From JAHIZC01 sp043813305 (GTDB lineage: Bacteria; Omnitrophota; Gorgyraeia; Gygaellales; Profunditerraquicolaceae), in assembly GCA_043813305.1 (NCBI GenBank), contig JBDRLC010000064.1, forward strand, positions 1 through 64,000: a stretch of 64,000 nt of DNA, in the 5' to 3' direction. Made by a program: the position numbers and the translations under genes. The notes beneath the pieces are model-generated. The model was not told the DNA's origin. It ran no database searches and saw nothing but the letters and a program-made list of their open reading frames with translations. Position 1 is the first letter of the stretch. Each line of letters begins with the position of its first letter. Shown in pieces: positions 9,418-17,664 of this stretch.

Positions 9418-9936
9418 ATGGATAAGTTTTTAAAATTGGTGGTTTTGGCTTGCTGCATTGTGGTTATTATTGCATTTTTTCTACCCTGGGTGAACGTGGA
9501 GTCTCAGCAGGCAGGTTCTATTACTAAGGTTCTTACCGGAAAACGCCAAGGCAGTATTGCATCGATTAGCGGGATTCAAGTTCCGGTTATGGCAAACAGC
9601 GATGAATCAAGACTGCTTATTAGCATAGCTAAGATTTTCTTCCCAAAAGTCGATAACGTTGATAAGAAGAGTTTCGCCGTATGCTTGATTCCTCTTTTGG
9701 CATTAATAATTATTGCGTTAAATTTGACTATCGGCAGTAATAAAATGGTACAACTCGCTTGCGCCGTTTTGGGCGTCTTGATATTTGCAGTTCCATTATT
9801 TAAGATTATGACTACAGATATGGATAAGTTGATACTACAGATAAATATCGGCATCGGGCTGTGGCTGATTTTGTTATCATATTTGGCTATAGGCGGTAGT
9901 AGTATTATCCGTCTCTTATTGAAACCTAAGAAATAA
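9418..9936 (+). CDS. Membrane protein, unknown function
   Basis: 172 aa. One N-terminal helix (about 5-23), a roughly 60-residue non-membrane segment containing KVLTGKRQGS and a lysine-rich stretch, then three hydrophobic helices (about 88-106, 111-128, 137-165). SD AAGGAGG precedes the ATG. It follows the cysteine-rich gene by 18 bp. No recognisable motif, so no function is proposed. Confidence 0.6.
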   Translation: MDKFLKLVVLACCIVVIIAFFLPWVNVESQQAGSITKVLTGKRQGSIASISGIQVPVMANSDESRLLISIAKIFFPKVDNVDKKSFAVCLIPLLALIIIALNLTIGSNKMVQLACAVLGVLIFAVPLFKIMTTDMDKLILQINIGIGLWLILLSYLAIGGSSIIRLLLKPKK

Positions 9937-9937
9937 G

Positions 9938-9946
9938 TGGTATAAT
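9938..9946 (+). promoter_or_regulatory. Extended -10 promoter (TGGTATAAT)
   Basis: TATAAT at 9941-9946 with TGG immediately upstream, 24 bp before the ATG of the next gene and starting just after the previous stop. Confidence 0.6.
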
Positions 9947-9969
9947 TACTGAGTAAAGGGAGGAGAAAA

Positions 9970-10455
9970 ATGCGAAAGTCATTAGTATTGGTTATATCAT
10001 TGTCGCTGGTGTGTTCTTTGATTATTTATCCTCAGATAAATCAAGTCGTTGCAGAAGAGCAATCAGACCGTAAAGAGGTTGTGCACTTTCTAGAAAAGCT
10101 CAAATCAATTTTATCGGAGAACAAGGAAAAGATATTCGAAAAATATACACTCTTTCAAATCGCGCAGTCAAAAGTGGATATAGGGAAAATGCGTTCTTCA
10201 TCCATCGAAATGGCAGAAGTTATAGAACAGACTCAAAGGGGGATAGCGGCATTATCAGTTCCTGTCTCTTGTGGTAGATTATATTCTTTGGTCATAGGAT
10301 TACATCAGGCTCAAGCGGAGGCCTATATCGCAGCTGCGAATTTAGATTCTGAAGGGTCGCAGGAGAGAATGAAAAACTTGCTAGAAGTCAATAATGCCTA
10401 TAAAGAGGAACTATCCCGCGTAACAGAATTATATAATGTCACTATTTTCGATTAA
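9970..10455 (+). CDS. Secreted helical protein, unknown (paralogue of next gene)
   Basis: 161 aa with a signal peptide (hydrophobic about 5-25, cleavage near VVAEE). The mature protein is almost all helix. Residues about 60-155 align with the C-terminal half of the downstream protein: both have an Ala/Gln-rich helix, a short loop with a single cysteine (VSCGRLYSL here, TVCKNLYSL there) and a final EV..Y/H.KEL helix. Strong SD GGGAGGAG. The next gene overlaps the end by 20 bp. No known family recognised. Confidence 0.6.
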   Translation: MRKSLVLVISLSLVCSLIIYPQINQVVAEEQSDRKEVVHFLEKLKSILSENKEKIFEKYTLFQIAQSKVDIGKMRSSSIEMAEVIEQTQRGIAALSVPVSCGRLYSLVIGLHQAQAEAYIAAANLDSEGSQERMKNLLEVNNAYKEELSRVTELYNVTIFD

Positions 10456-11176
10456 CCTCACTTTTTGCTTACCTCTGGCGGTTCTAATAATAACATTAAC
10501 AAGTTCCTTTTGTTTAGCTGATACTATTATGTTTAAAACAGGGCAGATAATAGAGGGAACGATAGTTAAAAAGACGGCCGAATTTGTGACTATAGATTTT
10601 CAGGGCAACGAGTTAACCTATCCCTTGAAAGATATAGCGAGCATCATGAGTCCGCGGCTTTCCACTGAAAAAACATATCCGGATCTATCCTCCAAGGGCA
10701 TGATTGAAAAGAAGGAACTTTCATTTAGAGAACCCAATATAATGACTACACCAGCTGATGAGATGAATACTCGTAATCTAGTTTTAAATTATTTGGATAA
10801 GGTGATATTGGTCATAAAAGATACGGGATCTACCTTAAAAGAGAAGAGGGATTTATATCATCAGGCAGAATCTAGAGGAGATAGCTTGAGAATGCAACTA
10901 TTAGCTATCCAAATGAGGGATATAATTAAAGGATCCCAGAGAGATTTTTCTGCAATACCTACGATTACTGTCTGTAAGAATTTATATAGCTTAACTATGG
11001 AATGGTTAGAGCTGCAGAAATATCTGCTAAATGAGATAGCTAATCAGGATGCTAGTAAGGTGAATCAAATAACCGAGCAGCTTTTAGAAGTTACGCAAAA
11101 GCATAGCAAAGAATTAAATCACCTTGTGAGGAAATTTGATTATTCAACGCAGGATAAGAAGGCGGATTCTTTGTAA
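10436..11176 (+). CDS. Secreted protein with SHD1-like N-terminal region and helical domain
   Basis: 246 aa. Signal peptide (about 8-29, cleavage near CLADT), then a small beta-rich region (about 30-70, MFKTGQIIEGTIVKK...DIASI) of the kind often seen as a surface-bound 'gene-product' motif in PVC-type bacteria. A helical domain (about 110-235) is paralogous to the preceding gene. The ATG lies inside the upstream gene, giving a 20-bp overlap and likely translational coupling. Function unknown. Confidence 0.6.
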   Translation: MSLFSINLTFCLPLAVLIITLTSSFCLADTIMFKTGQIIEGTIVKKTAEFVTIDFQGNELTYPLKDIASIMSPRLSTEKTYPDLSSKGMIEKKELSFREPNIMTTPADEMNTRNLVLNYLDKVILVIKDTGSTLKEKRDLYHQAESRGDSLRMQLLAIQMRDIIKGSQRDFSAIPTITVCKNLYSLTMEWLELQKYLLNEIANQDASKVNQITEQLLEVTQKHSKELNHLVRKFDYSTQDKKADSL

Positions 11177-11195
11177 GTGTACTACGGAGTTGAGG

Positions 11196-11477
11196 TTATC
11201 TTTTTATGAGCAGCACATAGAGGACAGACACAGAGTAGATGATACAGAGCAAACCGAATAGCGTGCGTTTTTCTAATAGCCACTGATGAAAATTAAAATT
11301 ATTATTCTCCAGTTTCGGAACAAAAATCTTTGCTTTGATCATTTCTACAGCCAAAAATTCCTCTAATCTCTTGTAATTACTGTATAGTATCAACAAAATA
11401 CCAAAAACAAAAACCACCGGACCGGTCATAATTATAAATAACCTTAAAAAATCGAATATTGTGATTATATCTCCCAT
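11196..11477 (-). CDS. Small two-helix membrane protein
   Basis: 93 aa on the minus strand with hydrophobic segments at about 10-32 and 72-90 and a basic middle. A strong SD (GGAGG within 11480-11490, read on minus) supports the start. It is divergent from the DUF3108 gene and its tail faces the preceding plus-strand gene. No motif recognised. Confidence 0.55.
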   Translation of the reverse strand: MGDIITIFDFLRLFIIMTGPVVFVFGILLILYSNYKRLEEFLAVEMIKAKIFVPKLENNNFNFHQWLLEKRTLFGLLCIIYSVSVLYVLLIKR

Positions 11478-11537
11478 TCTGTCCTCCTTGCCGTTATTGT
11501 ATTATAATATTATAAAAAAAGCAAGAGAATATATGCT

Positions 11538-12299
11538 ATGGAAAGGGTAAAGAAATATTTGTTAATCATGGTTCTAACCTTTTCTATAGCAGCTGCTTTT
11601 ATACTGGCAGATTTACATAAAAGTTCCCTAGTTACTGAATCGGATGATTCGCTGCAGACTAGGGTTGAAAGGGATTTGCCTTTTAAGCAAGGAGAAAAAG
11701 TTTCCTATAAAGTAAAGTTTAGCGGCATATATGTGGGAGATGTAAATTGGGAGTATTTAGGGCGGGCTAATGTAGGAGATAAATTGACTGACATTATCAG
11801 TCTTTCTTCAGATATAAAGATTCTAAAATTATTTTCCATTAAAAGCAAAGAAAAATTGTTTATAGATGCCCAAACCTATTTACCGCAAAAGATAGAACGG
11901 GAGGTTAATTTTTTAGGTAAACATGAGAGTATTACCGAAGAATATAACCAAGAGGAAGGCTATGTCAAGATAAGCAATGTTGGCCCCAAGGGCAGGAAAG
12001 AAGAAATAATTCGCCTCGAGGGTCCGATTCATAACGCAATTGCTCTTTTCTACTTTCATCCTAAGGAAAGAGAGCTCAATCTAGGAGAGACCTCATATTT
12101 TACTCTGCCTACGCAAGAGATAAGTGTAAAAGTATCTACTCTTGAGATGCTTGATACCGCTATGGGTGAATATGAAGCTTATGTTCTAAAAGGAAAGCCC
12201 CGCAATTTTAAACTTTGGCTGGAGAAAGAGAAGAGGATACCTTTGCGCTTAGAGTTTCCGGTTTTTTTAGGTAAAATTGTTATCTCAAGAGTTGATTAA
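11538..12299 (+). CDS. DUF3108 domain protein (periplasmic)
   Basis: 253 aa. N-terminal membrane anchor or uncleaved signal (about 8-26), then a beta-rich domain from about 50 that starts PFKQGEKVSYKVKFSG and includes YLPQKIEREV and LWLEKEKRIPLRLE, the usual signature of DUF3108. Family members are periplasmic and of unknown role, possibly envelope-lipid related. It is alone between a divergent minus-strand gene and a new promoter at 12311. Confidence 0.75.
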   Translation: MERVKKYLLIMVLTFSIAAAFILADLHKSSLVTESDDSLQTRVERDLPFKQGEKVSYKVKFSGIYVGDVNWEYLGRANVGDKLTDIISLSSDIKILKLFSIKSKEKLFIDAQTYLPQKIEREVNFLGKHESITEEYNQEEGYVKISNVGPKGRKEEIIRLEGPIHNAIALFYFHPKERELNLGETSYFTLPTQEISVKVSTLEMLDTAMGEYEAYVLKGKPRNFKLWLEKEKRIPLRLEFPVFLGKIVISRVD

Positions 12300-12310
12300 A
12301 AATGATCTAG

Positions 12311-12319
12311 TGGTATAAT
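12311..12319 (+). promoter_or_regulatory. Extended -10 promoter (TGGTATAAT)
   Basis: TGG plus TATAAT (12314-12319), 46 bp before the permease-like gene. Confidence 0.6.
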
Positions 12320-12364
12320 AGAAAAAGATCAATAGCTACCTATTGAAATCAAGGGAGATTCGAT

Positions 12365-13075
12365 ATGTCGAACGAAACAATTATTCTGATAGGCACGGCC
12401 TTAAGCATAGGCTTCTTGCATACTCTCTTTGGTCCGGATCACTATTTACCGTTTATCGTAATGTCGAAAGCACGGAAATGGAGTATGTTGAAAACTAATA
12501 TAATTACGCTGCTTTGTGGAATCGGCCATGTGTTAAGTTCCGTAGCACTCGGATTTTTAGGGATAGCTTTGGGGATCGCGGTATTTAAGCTAGAGGCTAT
12601 CGAGTCTTTCAGGGGAGAGATCGCCGGTTGGTTTCTTTTGATATTTGGTTTTACCTACTTTATATGGGGTTTACATCGAGCTATCCGTAATAAACCTCAT
12701 ACTCACTTACACCAACATCCAGAGGATGAACACGAACACATGCACGATCATACGGTTGAGCATGCGCATCCTCATGATCAGAAAGCAAAAGCTAATATAA
12801 CCCCCTGGATATTATTCACAATATTTGTCTTCGGGCCGTGCGAACCGCTGATTCCTATTTTGATGTACCCCGCTGCTAAAGGAAATATCTGGTCTGTAGC
12901 TATGGTGACAGCTGTTTTTGGTATTACCACTATCGCTACGATGCTTACCATCGTTATAGCGTTTTCTTTTGGCCTATCGAAAGTGCCGCTTTGGCGCTTA
13001 GAGAGATATTCTCATGCTTTAGCAGGCCTGGTTATATTCCTATGCGGCGGAGCAATAAAATTCCTCGGTTTATAA
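12365..13075 (+). CDS. NicO/UreH-like metal permease with histidine-rich loop
   Basis: 236 aa with six membrane helices. Helix 1 carries HTLFGPDHYLPF, matching the His-x-Asp-His core of the NicO/UreH/TauE-like transporters, and FGPCEPLIPILMYPAA occurs in helix 4. The cytoplasmic loop at about 115-140 has about twelve histidines (HTHLHQH, HEHMHDH, HAHPH), typical of nickel/cobalt or zinc handling. Export or import and the exact ion cannot be decided. SD AAGGGAG upstream; single-gene unit with its own extended -10. Confidence 0.7.
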   Translation: MSNETIILIGTALSIGFLHTLFGPDHYLPFIVMSKARKWSMLKTNIITLLCGIGHVLSSVALGFLGIALGIAVFKLEAIESFRGEIAGWFLLIFGFTYFIWGLHRAIRNKPHTHLHQHPEDEHEHMHDHTVEHAHPHDQKAKANITPWILFTIFVFGPCEPLIPILMYPAAKGNIWSVAMVTAVFGITTIATMLTIVIAFSFGLSKVPLWRLERYSHALAGLVIFLCGGAIKFLGL

Positions 13076-13100
13076 TCCCCCATTCAAAAGAACTGGAAGG

Positions 13101-13128
13101 TTGATTAAATTAGTATTAGTGCTATAAT
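13101..13128 (+). promoter_or_regulatory. Promoter TTGATT-N16-TATAAT
   Basis: TTGATT at 13101-13106, TATAAT at 13123-13128 with TGC upstream (extended -10). It lies 30 bp before the coiled-coil gene. Confidence 0.65.
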
Positions 13129-13157
13129 GGCAGCCAACCCATAAAAAGGAGGAGGAG

Positions 13158-13466
13158 ATGGACAGAAAAGAAATTGAAAAAAAGATGCTCAAGCTTTGGA
13201 AAGCTACAAAGAGGGATCTGGATATAATCGCAAAGGACGGCGCAAACATAATTATGAAGAGCGAGAAATACCTCAAAGAGAAATCCGAAGAGGGTAAGAA
13301 GAAACTGGAAGCAACAGCACTAGCTTTACAAAAAGAAAAGTTATGCTATGAACTCGGCAAGGCAGTAGCTAAACTCCCCAATGGTAAGAGGAGTCTCTCC
13401 AAAAAGGCTAATAACATTTTATCTAAAATCAGAGAAGTTAATAAGAAATTAAGAAAATTAAAATAA
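13158..13466 (+). CDS. Lysine-rich coiled-coil protein, unknown
   Basis: 102 aa, about 27% lysine, no hydrophobic segment. Heptad-like pattern over almost the whole length (KKMLKLWKATKRDL, ALALQKEKLCYELGK). Strong SD AAGGAGGAGG. It has its own promoter and terminator, so it is a monocistronic gene. It could be nucleic-acid or envelope associated, but nothing in the sequence decides this. Confidence 0.6.
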   Translation: MDRKEIEKKMLKLWKATKRDLDIIAKDGANIIMKSEKYLKEKSEEGKKKLEATALALQKEKLCYELGKAVAKLPNGKRSLSKKANNILSKIREVNKKLRKLK

Positions 13467-13486
13467 AAGTTTTATTTTAATCGGAA

Positions 13487-13519
13487 AAAAGAGGGGGATA
13501 ATCAAATCCCTCTCTTTTT
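13487..13519 (+). terminator. Intrinsic terminator after the coiled-coil gene
   Basis: Arm AAAAGAGGGGGAT (13487-13499) pairs with ATCCCTCTCTTTT (13506-13518) with one G:T pair, then T-rich. It ends only 11 bp before the next ATG. Confidence 0.85.
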
Positions 13520-13529
13520 ACGAGGTAAA

Positions 13530-14207
13530 ATGCAATATAGTAGAAAAATAGTTCAGAAATTTGTTCTTATTGTAGCAGCCTCGATTACTTTTTTTTACCA
13601 AGAGAGCTTTGCTTTTGAAGATGATGATTTTCAGTACTGGAATACTGAAAATGTTTCCTGGAAAGTCAGTGATGATTGGAAAGGCAGTTTTGAGGTTGAA
13701 TTTCGCTACGGTGATAATGCAAGTAATTTTTACTATCAGCATTCAGATTTGGGATTCACTTATTCAGGGTTCGGTGAATGGCTAGACTTAGGTTTTAACT
13801 ACAGGCAGATCTTTGAAGAGAAGAGCAGTGTATGGAGAGATGGGTGTGTCCCGCATTTTAATGCTACGGTTAAAGGTAAATTGTTTGACATGCCTGTTAG
13901 CAATAGGAGCAGATTTGAATATAATGAGATAGAAGAAGCAGATGATTATTGGCGTTACAGAAATAAAGCCTCAGTAAAATTCCCGATCAAATTAACAAAA
14001 CTTGAAATTCAGCCTTACTTATCAGATGAGATTTTTTATGATTTTGATGCCGGGTCATTAAACAAAAATAGGTTTTACAGCGGTTTTACCCTTAAATTAC
14101 TCAATAACCTTAAGGCAGATATATTTTATCTCTTACAGAGAAATAAGAATAATGGCAAGTGGACCGATGTTAATGCCCTAGGGACAAAACTCATCCTTTC
14201 TTTCTAA
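13530..14207 (+). CDS. DUF2490 family outer-membrane-like protein
   Basis: 225 aa with a signal peptide (about 8-27, cleavage near SFAFE) followed by alternating beta strands rich in Trp and Tyr (FQYWNTENVSWKVSDDWK, YYQHSDLGF, RSRFEYNEIE, YRNKASVKF) and a C-terminal LILSF. This pattern matches DUF2490, a predicted 10-12 strand outer-membrane barrel. The 3' end overlaps the convergent ORF6N gene by 4 bp. Confidence 0.75.
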   Translation: MQYSRKIVQKFVLIVAASITFFYQESFAFEDDDFQYWNTENVSWKVSDDWKGSFEVEFRYGDNASNFYYQHSDLGFTYSGFGEWLDLGFNYRQIFEEKSSVWRDGCVPHFNATVKGKLFDMPVSNRSRFEYNEIEEADDYWRYRNKASVKFPIKLTKLEIQPYLSDEIFYDFDAGSLNKNRFYSGFTLKLLNNLKADIFYLLQRNKNNGKWTDVNALGTKLILSF

Positions 14208-14722
14208 TCTTTATGTCTGAAATCCGATGCGGCGTTTGGGTTTTCTGGTTCCTGCATCAGTCTTCTGATAGCCTCGAAGATCGCTTTTATTTTCTCGTCA
14301 TGGTTTACGTATTTCCTTTCTAGCGTATCAATCTTTATCGCTAACTCCTTGTGCGTCAACAAGATTTGTCTCAGCTTAACAAAAGCCCGCATAATCATAA
14401 TATTGACTTGGATCGCTCTGTCGCTATTTAAGACACTGGAGAGCGTAGCTACGCCCTGTTCAGTAAAGACATAAGGCAATTTATAAGAAAACTTCAAAGT
14501 TTTAAGGTAGTCACAATTTGTGACCACCTTTTCTTTTTCGATTTCTGCCAGCCTAAACATAAAGTCTTCTGGAAACCGTGCAATATTTCTTTTGACTGCT
14601 TGGTTTAAAACCTTGGTTGAAATTCCATAAAGCTTAGCTAAATCCCTATCCAACATCACCTTCTTACCCTTGATTTCAAAGATCTTAGTAGCGATTAATT
14701 CTACAGAAGCACTTTTAGCCAT
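14204..14722 (-). CDS. ORF6N domain protein (DNA-binding, phage-type)
   Basis: 172 aa. The ORF6N domain spans about 1-90: IEIKGKKVMLDRDLAKLYGIS-like core, then VLNQAVKRNIARFPEDFMFRL and YVFTEQGVATLSSVLNS. The C-terminal part is a helical coil. ORF6N proteins are predicted DNA-binding proteins found in phages and as orphan chromosomal genes. I chose the ATG at 14722 because AGGAGG (14731-14736 on minus) sits 8 nt upstream; a GTG three codons earlier overlaps that SD. It may be a phage-derived relic. Confidence 0.8.
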   Translation of the reverse strand: MAKSASVELIATKIFEIKGKKVMLDRDLAKLYGISTKVLNQAVKRNIARFPEDFMFRLAEIEKEKVVTNCDYLKTLKFSYKLPYVFTEQGVATLSSVLNSDRAIQVNIMIMRAFVKLRQILLTHKELAIKIDTLERKYVNHDEKIKAIFEAIRRLMQEPENPNAASDFRHKD

Positions 14723-14898
14723 TTTAACCACCTCCTATAGTAATAGACGTAGGAAGGAGGTAAATCTAACGTAAATTTTTCGCTGTGTTAGGGGTGACTG
14801 ACGAGACGAATACCTTGCCGCGCGCAACGCAAGTGAGCTTAGGCAGAGGTGGCTCGGCAGGCTTAGCTTTGGCTGCAAAGACGTCCCTAAGATTAGGC

Positions 14899-14926
14899 TT
14901 GACAAAAGCTTGATTTATGATATATA
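14899..14926 (+). promoter_or_regulatory. Promoter of the chemosensory operon
   Basis: TTGACA (14899-14904), 16-nt spacer, TATATA (14921-14926), about 60 bp before the MerR-like gene that opens the signalling island. Confidence 0.7.
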
Positions 14927-14933
14927 TGCTAAG

Positions 14934-14968
14934 TATGGTAAGCGGTTATAGTTATGGTACTTATGGTA
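14934..14968 (+). promoter_or_regulatory. Three TATGGTA direct repeats, candidate operator
   Basis: TATGGTA occurs at 14934-14940, 14953-14959 and 14962-14968, directly after the predicted start of transcription and 18 bp before the MerR-like gene. Position suggests a binding site for autoregulation; that function is inference. Confidence 0.45.
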
Positions 14969-14985
14969 AGTGCAATAAGTGAGAG

Positions 14986-15213
14986 ATGGCTAAAAAACTG
15001 ATTACGGCAAAAGAGATCACTGAGAAGTTTAAGATCACCTTCCAGACAATCAATCACTATACAAATTTCGGGTTATTAGATGTCGTTACCAAGCATGGCA
15101 ATGTGCGTCTATATGATGAGGTAGAAGTTGAGAAAAGATTAGCAAAAATTCAACAACTTATTGCCGAAGGTTATCCTTTGCGCTTAATCCGTAAGCAATT
15201 GGTGGGGATATAA
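14986..15213 (+). CDS. MerR-like winged-helix DNA-binding protein (short)
   Basis: 75 aa. A MerR-type helix-turn-helix (ITAKEITEKFKITFQTINHY, then TNFGLLD and the wing NVRLYDEVEVEKRL) with only a short helix after it and no effector-binding domain. It would bind DNA but has no visible sensor. Its stop overlaps the cheR start by one base, so it is the first gene of the signalling operon and a candidate regulator of it. A direct effector domain could be supplied by another protein. Confidence 0.7.
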   Translation: MAKKLITAKEITEKFKITFQTINHYTNFGLLDVVTKHGNVRLYDEVEVEKRLAKIQQLIAEGYPLRLIRKQLVGI

Positions 15214-16673
15214 TGACCATAACCGCTGAGATTAGAGATAGAATCAAGAATTTTGTGGAGAGCAGAGGTGGACTGTATTTCAGAGACCATGACCTGAGGA
15301 GCCTGGAGGACGGGGTAAGAGCGAGGATATCTTGCTGCGGTTTTAATTCTGCTTCAGTATACTATAATTATCTAACTACATCCCAGAGCAGGGAAAATGA
15401 ATTAAGGGAGTTACTTAACCTTCTCACTATAAACCACAGCTATTTTTTTAGAAATAAAGCGCATTTTAAGGTACTGAAAGAGAAAATATTGCCAAAGATA
15501 ATAGAGAAAAAATTAGAACAATCCGATAAACTCCATGAAAAACCAACTATCCGTATATGGAGCTCTGGTTGTTCTTCGGGAGAGGAACCATACTCTATTG
15601 CCATAGTGATCAGAGAGGCTATCCCCAATTGGCAGGATTGGAGAATCTTTATACTTGCTACTGATGCATCAGAAGAGGCTTTAGCCAGAGCTAGAGAAGG
15701 CACTTACACAAAGAATGCGATTAAATCCGTAGATAACCACTATCTTAAAAAATATTTCAGTGAAAAAAACACTACTGAGGGCAGCAAACAGTATGTAATC
15801 AGCGATACTATAAAGAGAATGGTGAATTTTGCTTTTTTAAATCTTATGGATGAGGAGTATCCCGGTGGATTCGATATCATATTCTGCCGTAACGTGGTTA
15901 TCTATTTTGCGCTGCAAACAACAGTAAGGGTAATGAATAGGCTGCATGCGAGCTTACTGGATGACGGGTATCTGTTCATCGGATATTCTGAGACATTACA
16001 GTTCTTAGGCGATAAATTTGAAATGCTATACTGGGAGGATGCGCTGTATTATCGTAAACGACTCCCCACGCCAACCAAAGCGGAACCAGGAAAGATAGAT
16101 ATAGATAAAGCGTTGGAAGAAATATCTAAGGCTGAATTATCCGCAGAGAAAGCACGCTCACCAAAAATAGAAGAGATACTCGTTCAAATCATAAAGGCCA
16201 TATATGCAAAGGAGTATGATAAGGCGCTTAACTTGATTGAACAAGCTTTGGCTGTAGATGATAAAGCGGCAGATCTGTATTATCACGCAGCAGAAATATT
16301 CGTAAATCAGGCGAAGTTTGATAAAGCGAGAGAGAGGTTATCTACTGTGCTTAAGCTGAATTCTTTATTTACCCCCGCGTATTACCTTCTGGGATTTATG
16401 TATCTGGGGGAGAATGAATTTGACAAGGCAAAAGAGAATCTGAGAAAAGCCCTTTATATAGAGCGCGATTTTTTAATCGCCCATTTTTATCTGGCCCAGA
16501 TTTTCAGGAACGAAGGGAATATAAAAGAGGCGATTCGTGGATACAGGAATACGATTAGTCTATTGTTAAGGTGCGCTTCAACCGATATAATCGCCTATAG
16601 CGGAGGGTACAACGTGGCCACACTGATGAGCGTATGCAGAGATAATCTGGAAAGGATAAAACTAGAGCAATGA
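15213..16673 (+). CDS. CheR-type methyltransferase with C-terminal TPR repeats
   Basis: 486 aa. CheR N-domain (about 5-70, HSYFFRNKAHF) and SAM-binding domain (about 75-275; IWSSGCSSGEEPYSIA, FDIIFCRNVVIYF, DDGYLFIGYSE) methylate glutamates on the chemoreceptor. Residues about 320-470 hold several TPR repeats (YYHAAEIFVNQAKFDKARERL, YYLLGFMYLGENEFDKAKENL). CheR-TPR fusions are characteristic of Wsp-type systems (WspC). It sits between the MerR-like gene and two cheW genes with overlapping stops and starts. Confidence 0.92.
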   Translation: MTITAEIRDRIKNFVESRGGLYFRDHDLRSLEDGVRARISCCGFNSASVYYNYLTTSQSRENELRELLNLLTINHSYFFRNKAHFKVLKEKILPKIIEKKLEQSDKLHEKPTIRIWSSGCSSGEEPYSIAIVIREAIPNWQDWRIFILATDASEEALARAREGTYTKNAIKSVDNHYLKKYFSEKNTTEGSKQYVISDTIKRMVNFAFLNLMDEEYPGGFDIIFCRNVVIYFALQTTVRVMNRLHASLLDDGYLFIGYSETLQFLGDKFEMLYWEDALYYRKRLPTPTKAEPGKIDIDKALEEISKAELSAEKARSPKIEEILVQIIKAIYAKEYDKALNLIEQALAVDDKAADLYYHAAEIFVNQAKFDKARERLSTVLKLNSLFTPAYYLLGFMYLGENEFDKAKENLRKALYIERDFLIAHFYLAQIFRNEGNIKEAIRGYRNTISLLLRCASTDIIAYSGGYNVATLMSVCRDNLERIKLEQ

Positions 16674-17140
16674 AGGTAGTTATATTTAGTTTAGCGGATA
16701 AAGATTACGGCGTGGACATTGAGAGAGTACGCGAAGTAATCAGGATGAGGGAGATTACACCTATTCCTGATACCGCCGAGTTCGTAGAAGGCGTAATCAA
16801 TTTACGCGGTAAGGTGATACCGGTAATCAATCTGCGCACAAAATTAGGTCTGGAGAGGAAAAAACTGGCAAACTCAGACCGTATACTTATCACCAAAATC
16901 AAGAGTAATTTAATAGGACTGCTTGTGGATCAGGCTCCAGAGGTTATTACAATCGATCAAGCCAGCATTGTTCCTCCAGATGATCTGTTAAAAGACGCGG
17001 ATTATCTTATAGGCGTGGCGAAGTTAATGGAGCGGCTAGTTTTAATTACTAATATTGAAAAACTCTTAAACGCTGAAGCAGCAGAGAGTATTCAAAAAAT
17101 AGAGGAAAAGGTTGAGGTAAGAAAAAAGCAAGACAAATGA
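16670..17140 (+). CDS. CheW adaptor protein (first copy)
   Basis: 156 aa, one CheW domain starting at residue 1 (SLADKDYGVDIERVREVIR, IPDTAEFVEGVINLRGKVIPVINL). It couples the MCP to the CheA kinase. Overlaps cheR by 4 bp and the second cheW by 4 bp. Two different CheW proteins fit the Wsp arrangement (WspB and WspD). Confidence 0.93.
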   Translation: MKVVIFSLADKDYGVDIERVREVIRMREITPIPDTAEFVEGVINLRGKVIPVINLRTKLGLERKKLANSDRILITKIKSNLIGLLVDQAPEVITIDQASIVPPDDLLKDADYLIGVAKLMERLVLITNIEKLLNAEAAESIQKIEEKVEVRKKQDK

Positions 17141-17664
17141 AGGATAAAAAGGATAAGATAATCATCGAAGTCCAAGAAGGCGAGCTCCTGGAGGCAGAGG
17201 ATACTAAGAAGGCCCTGCGCATATTGACTTTCAAGCTTGGTTCAGAAAATTATGGCGTAAGAATAACTCAAGCAAAAGAAGTAATCAAGCTTCCCGATGT
17301 AACCCGGGTTCCTAATACTCCAGAATTTATCTTTGGGATATTCAATCTGCGTGGTGGAATAGTCACCTTGGTTGATATAAGGCAGTTTTTCGGCATTGCG
17401 CAGGAGAAAAAACCAGAAGGAAGGAGAGTGATTGTAACCGATGTTACAGGTTCAGCTGTGGGGGTTCTGATCGATAATTTAAGGGACATACTTGATATCG
17501 AAGAAGAGTTAATTCAGCCCCCCCTAGCCACTCTAAAAGGAAAACTCAAGAACTACACAAAGGGACATATCCAGCTTGGTACAGAGATTATTATATTATT
17601 AGATTTACAGAGGATTTTAAAAAGTGAAGAGATGGAGAGTTTAAGAACAGGAGGGGGAGAATGA
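17137..17664 (+). CDS. CheW adaptor protein (second copy)
   Basis: 175 aa. A charged 20-residue leader precedes the CheW domain (FKLGSENYGVRITQAKEVIK, VPNTPEFIFGIFNLRGGIVTLVDI). Divergent from the first CheW, so it is not a recent duplicate. Overlaps both neighbours by 4 bp. Confidence 0.93.
   Translation: MKDKKDKIIIEVQEGELLEAEDTKKALRILTFKLGSENYGVRITQAKEVIKLPDVTRVPNTPEFIFGIFNLRGGIVTLVDIRQFFGIAQEKKPEGRRVIVTDVTGSAVGVLIDNLRDILDIEEELIQPPLATLKGKLKNYTKGHIQLGTEIIILLDLQRILKSEEMESLRTGGGE

Noticed and set aside
14204..14722. Prophage
   Set aside because: Only one ORF6N gene; no other phage genes, integrase or att sites nearby.
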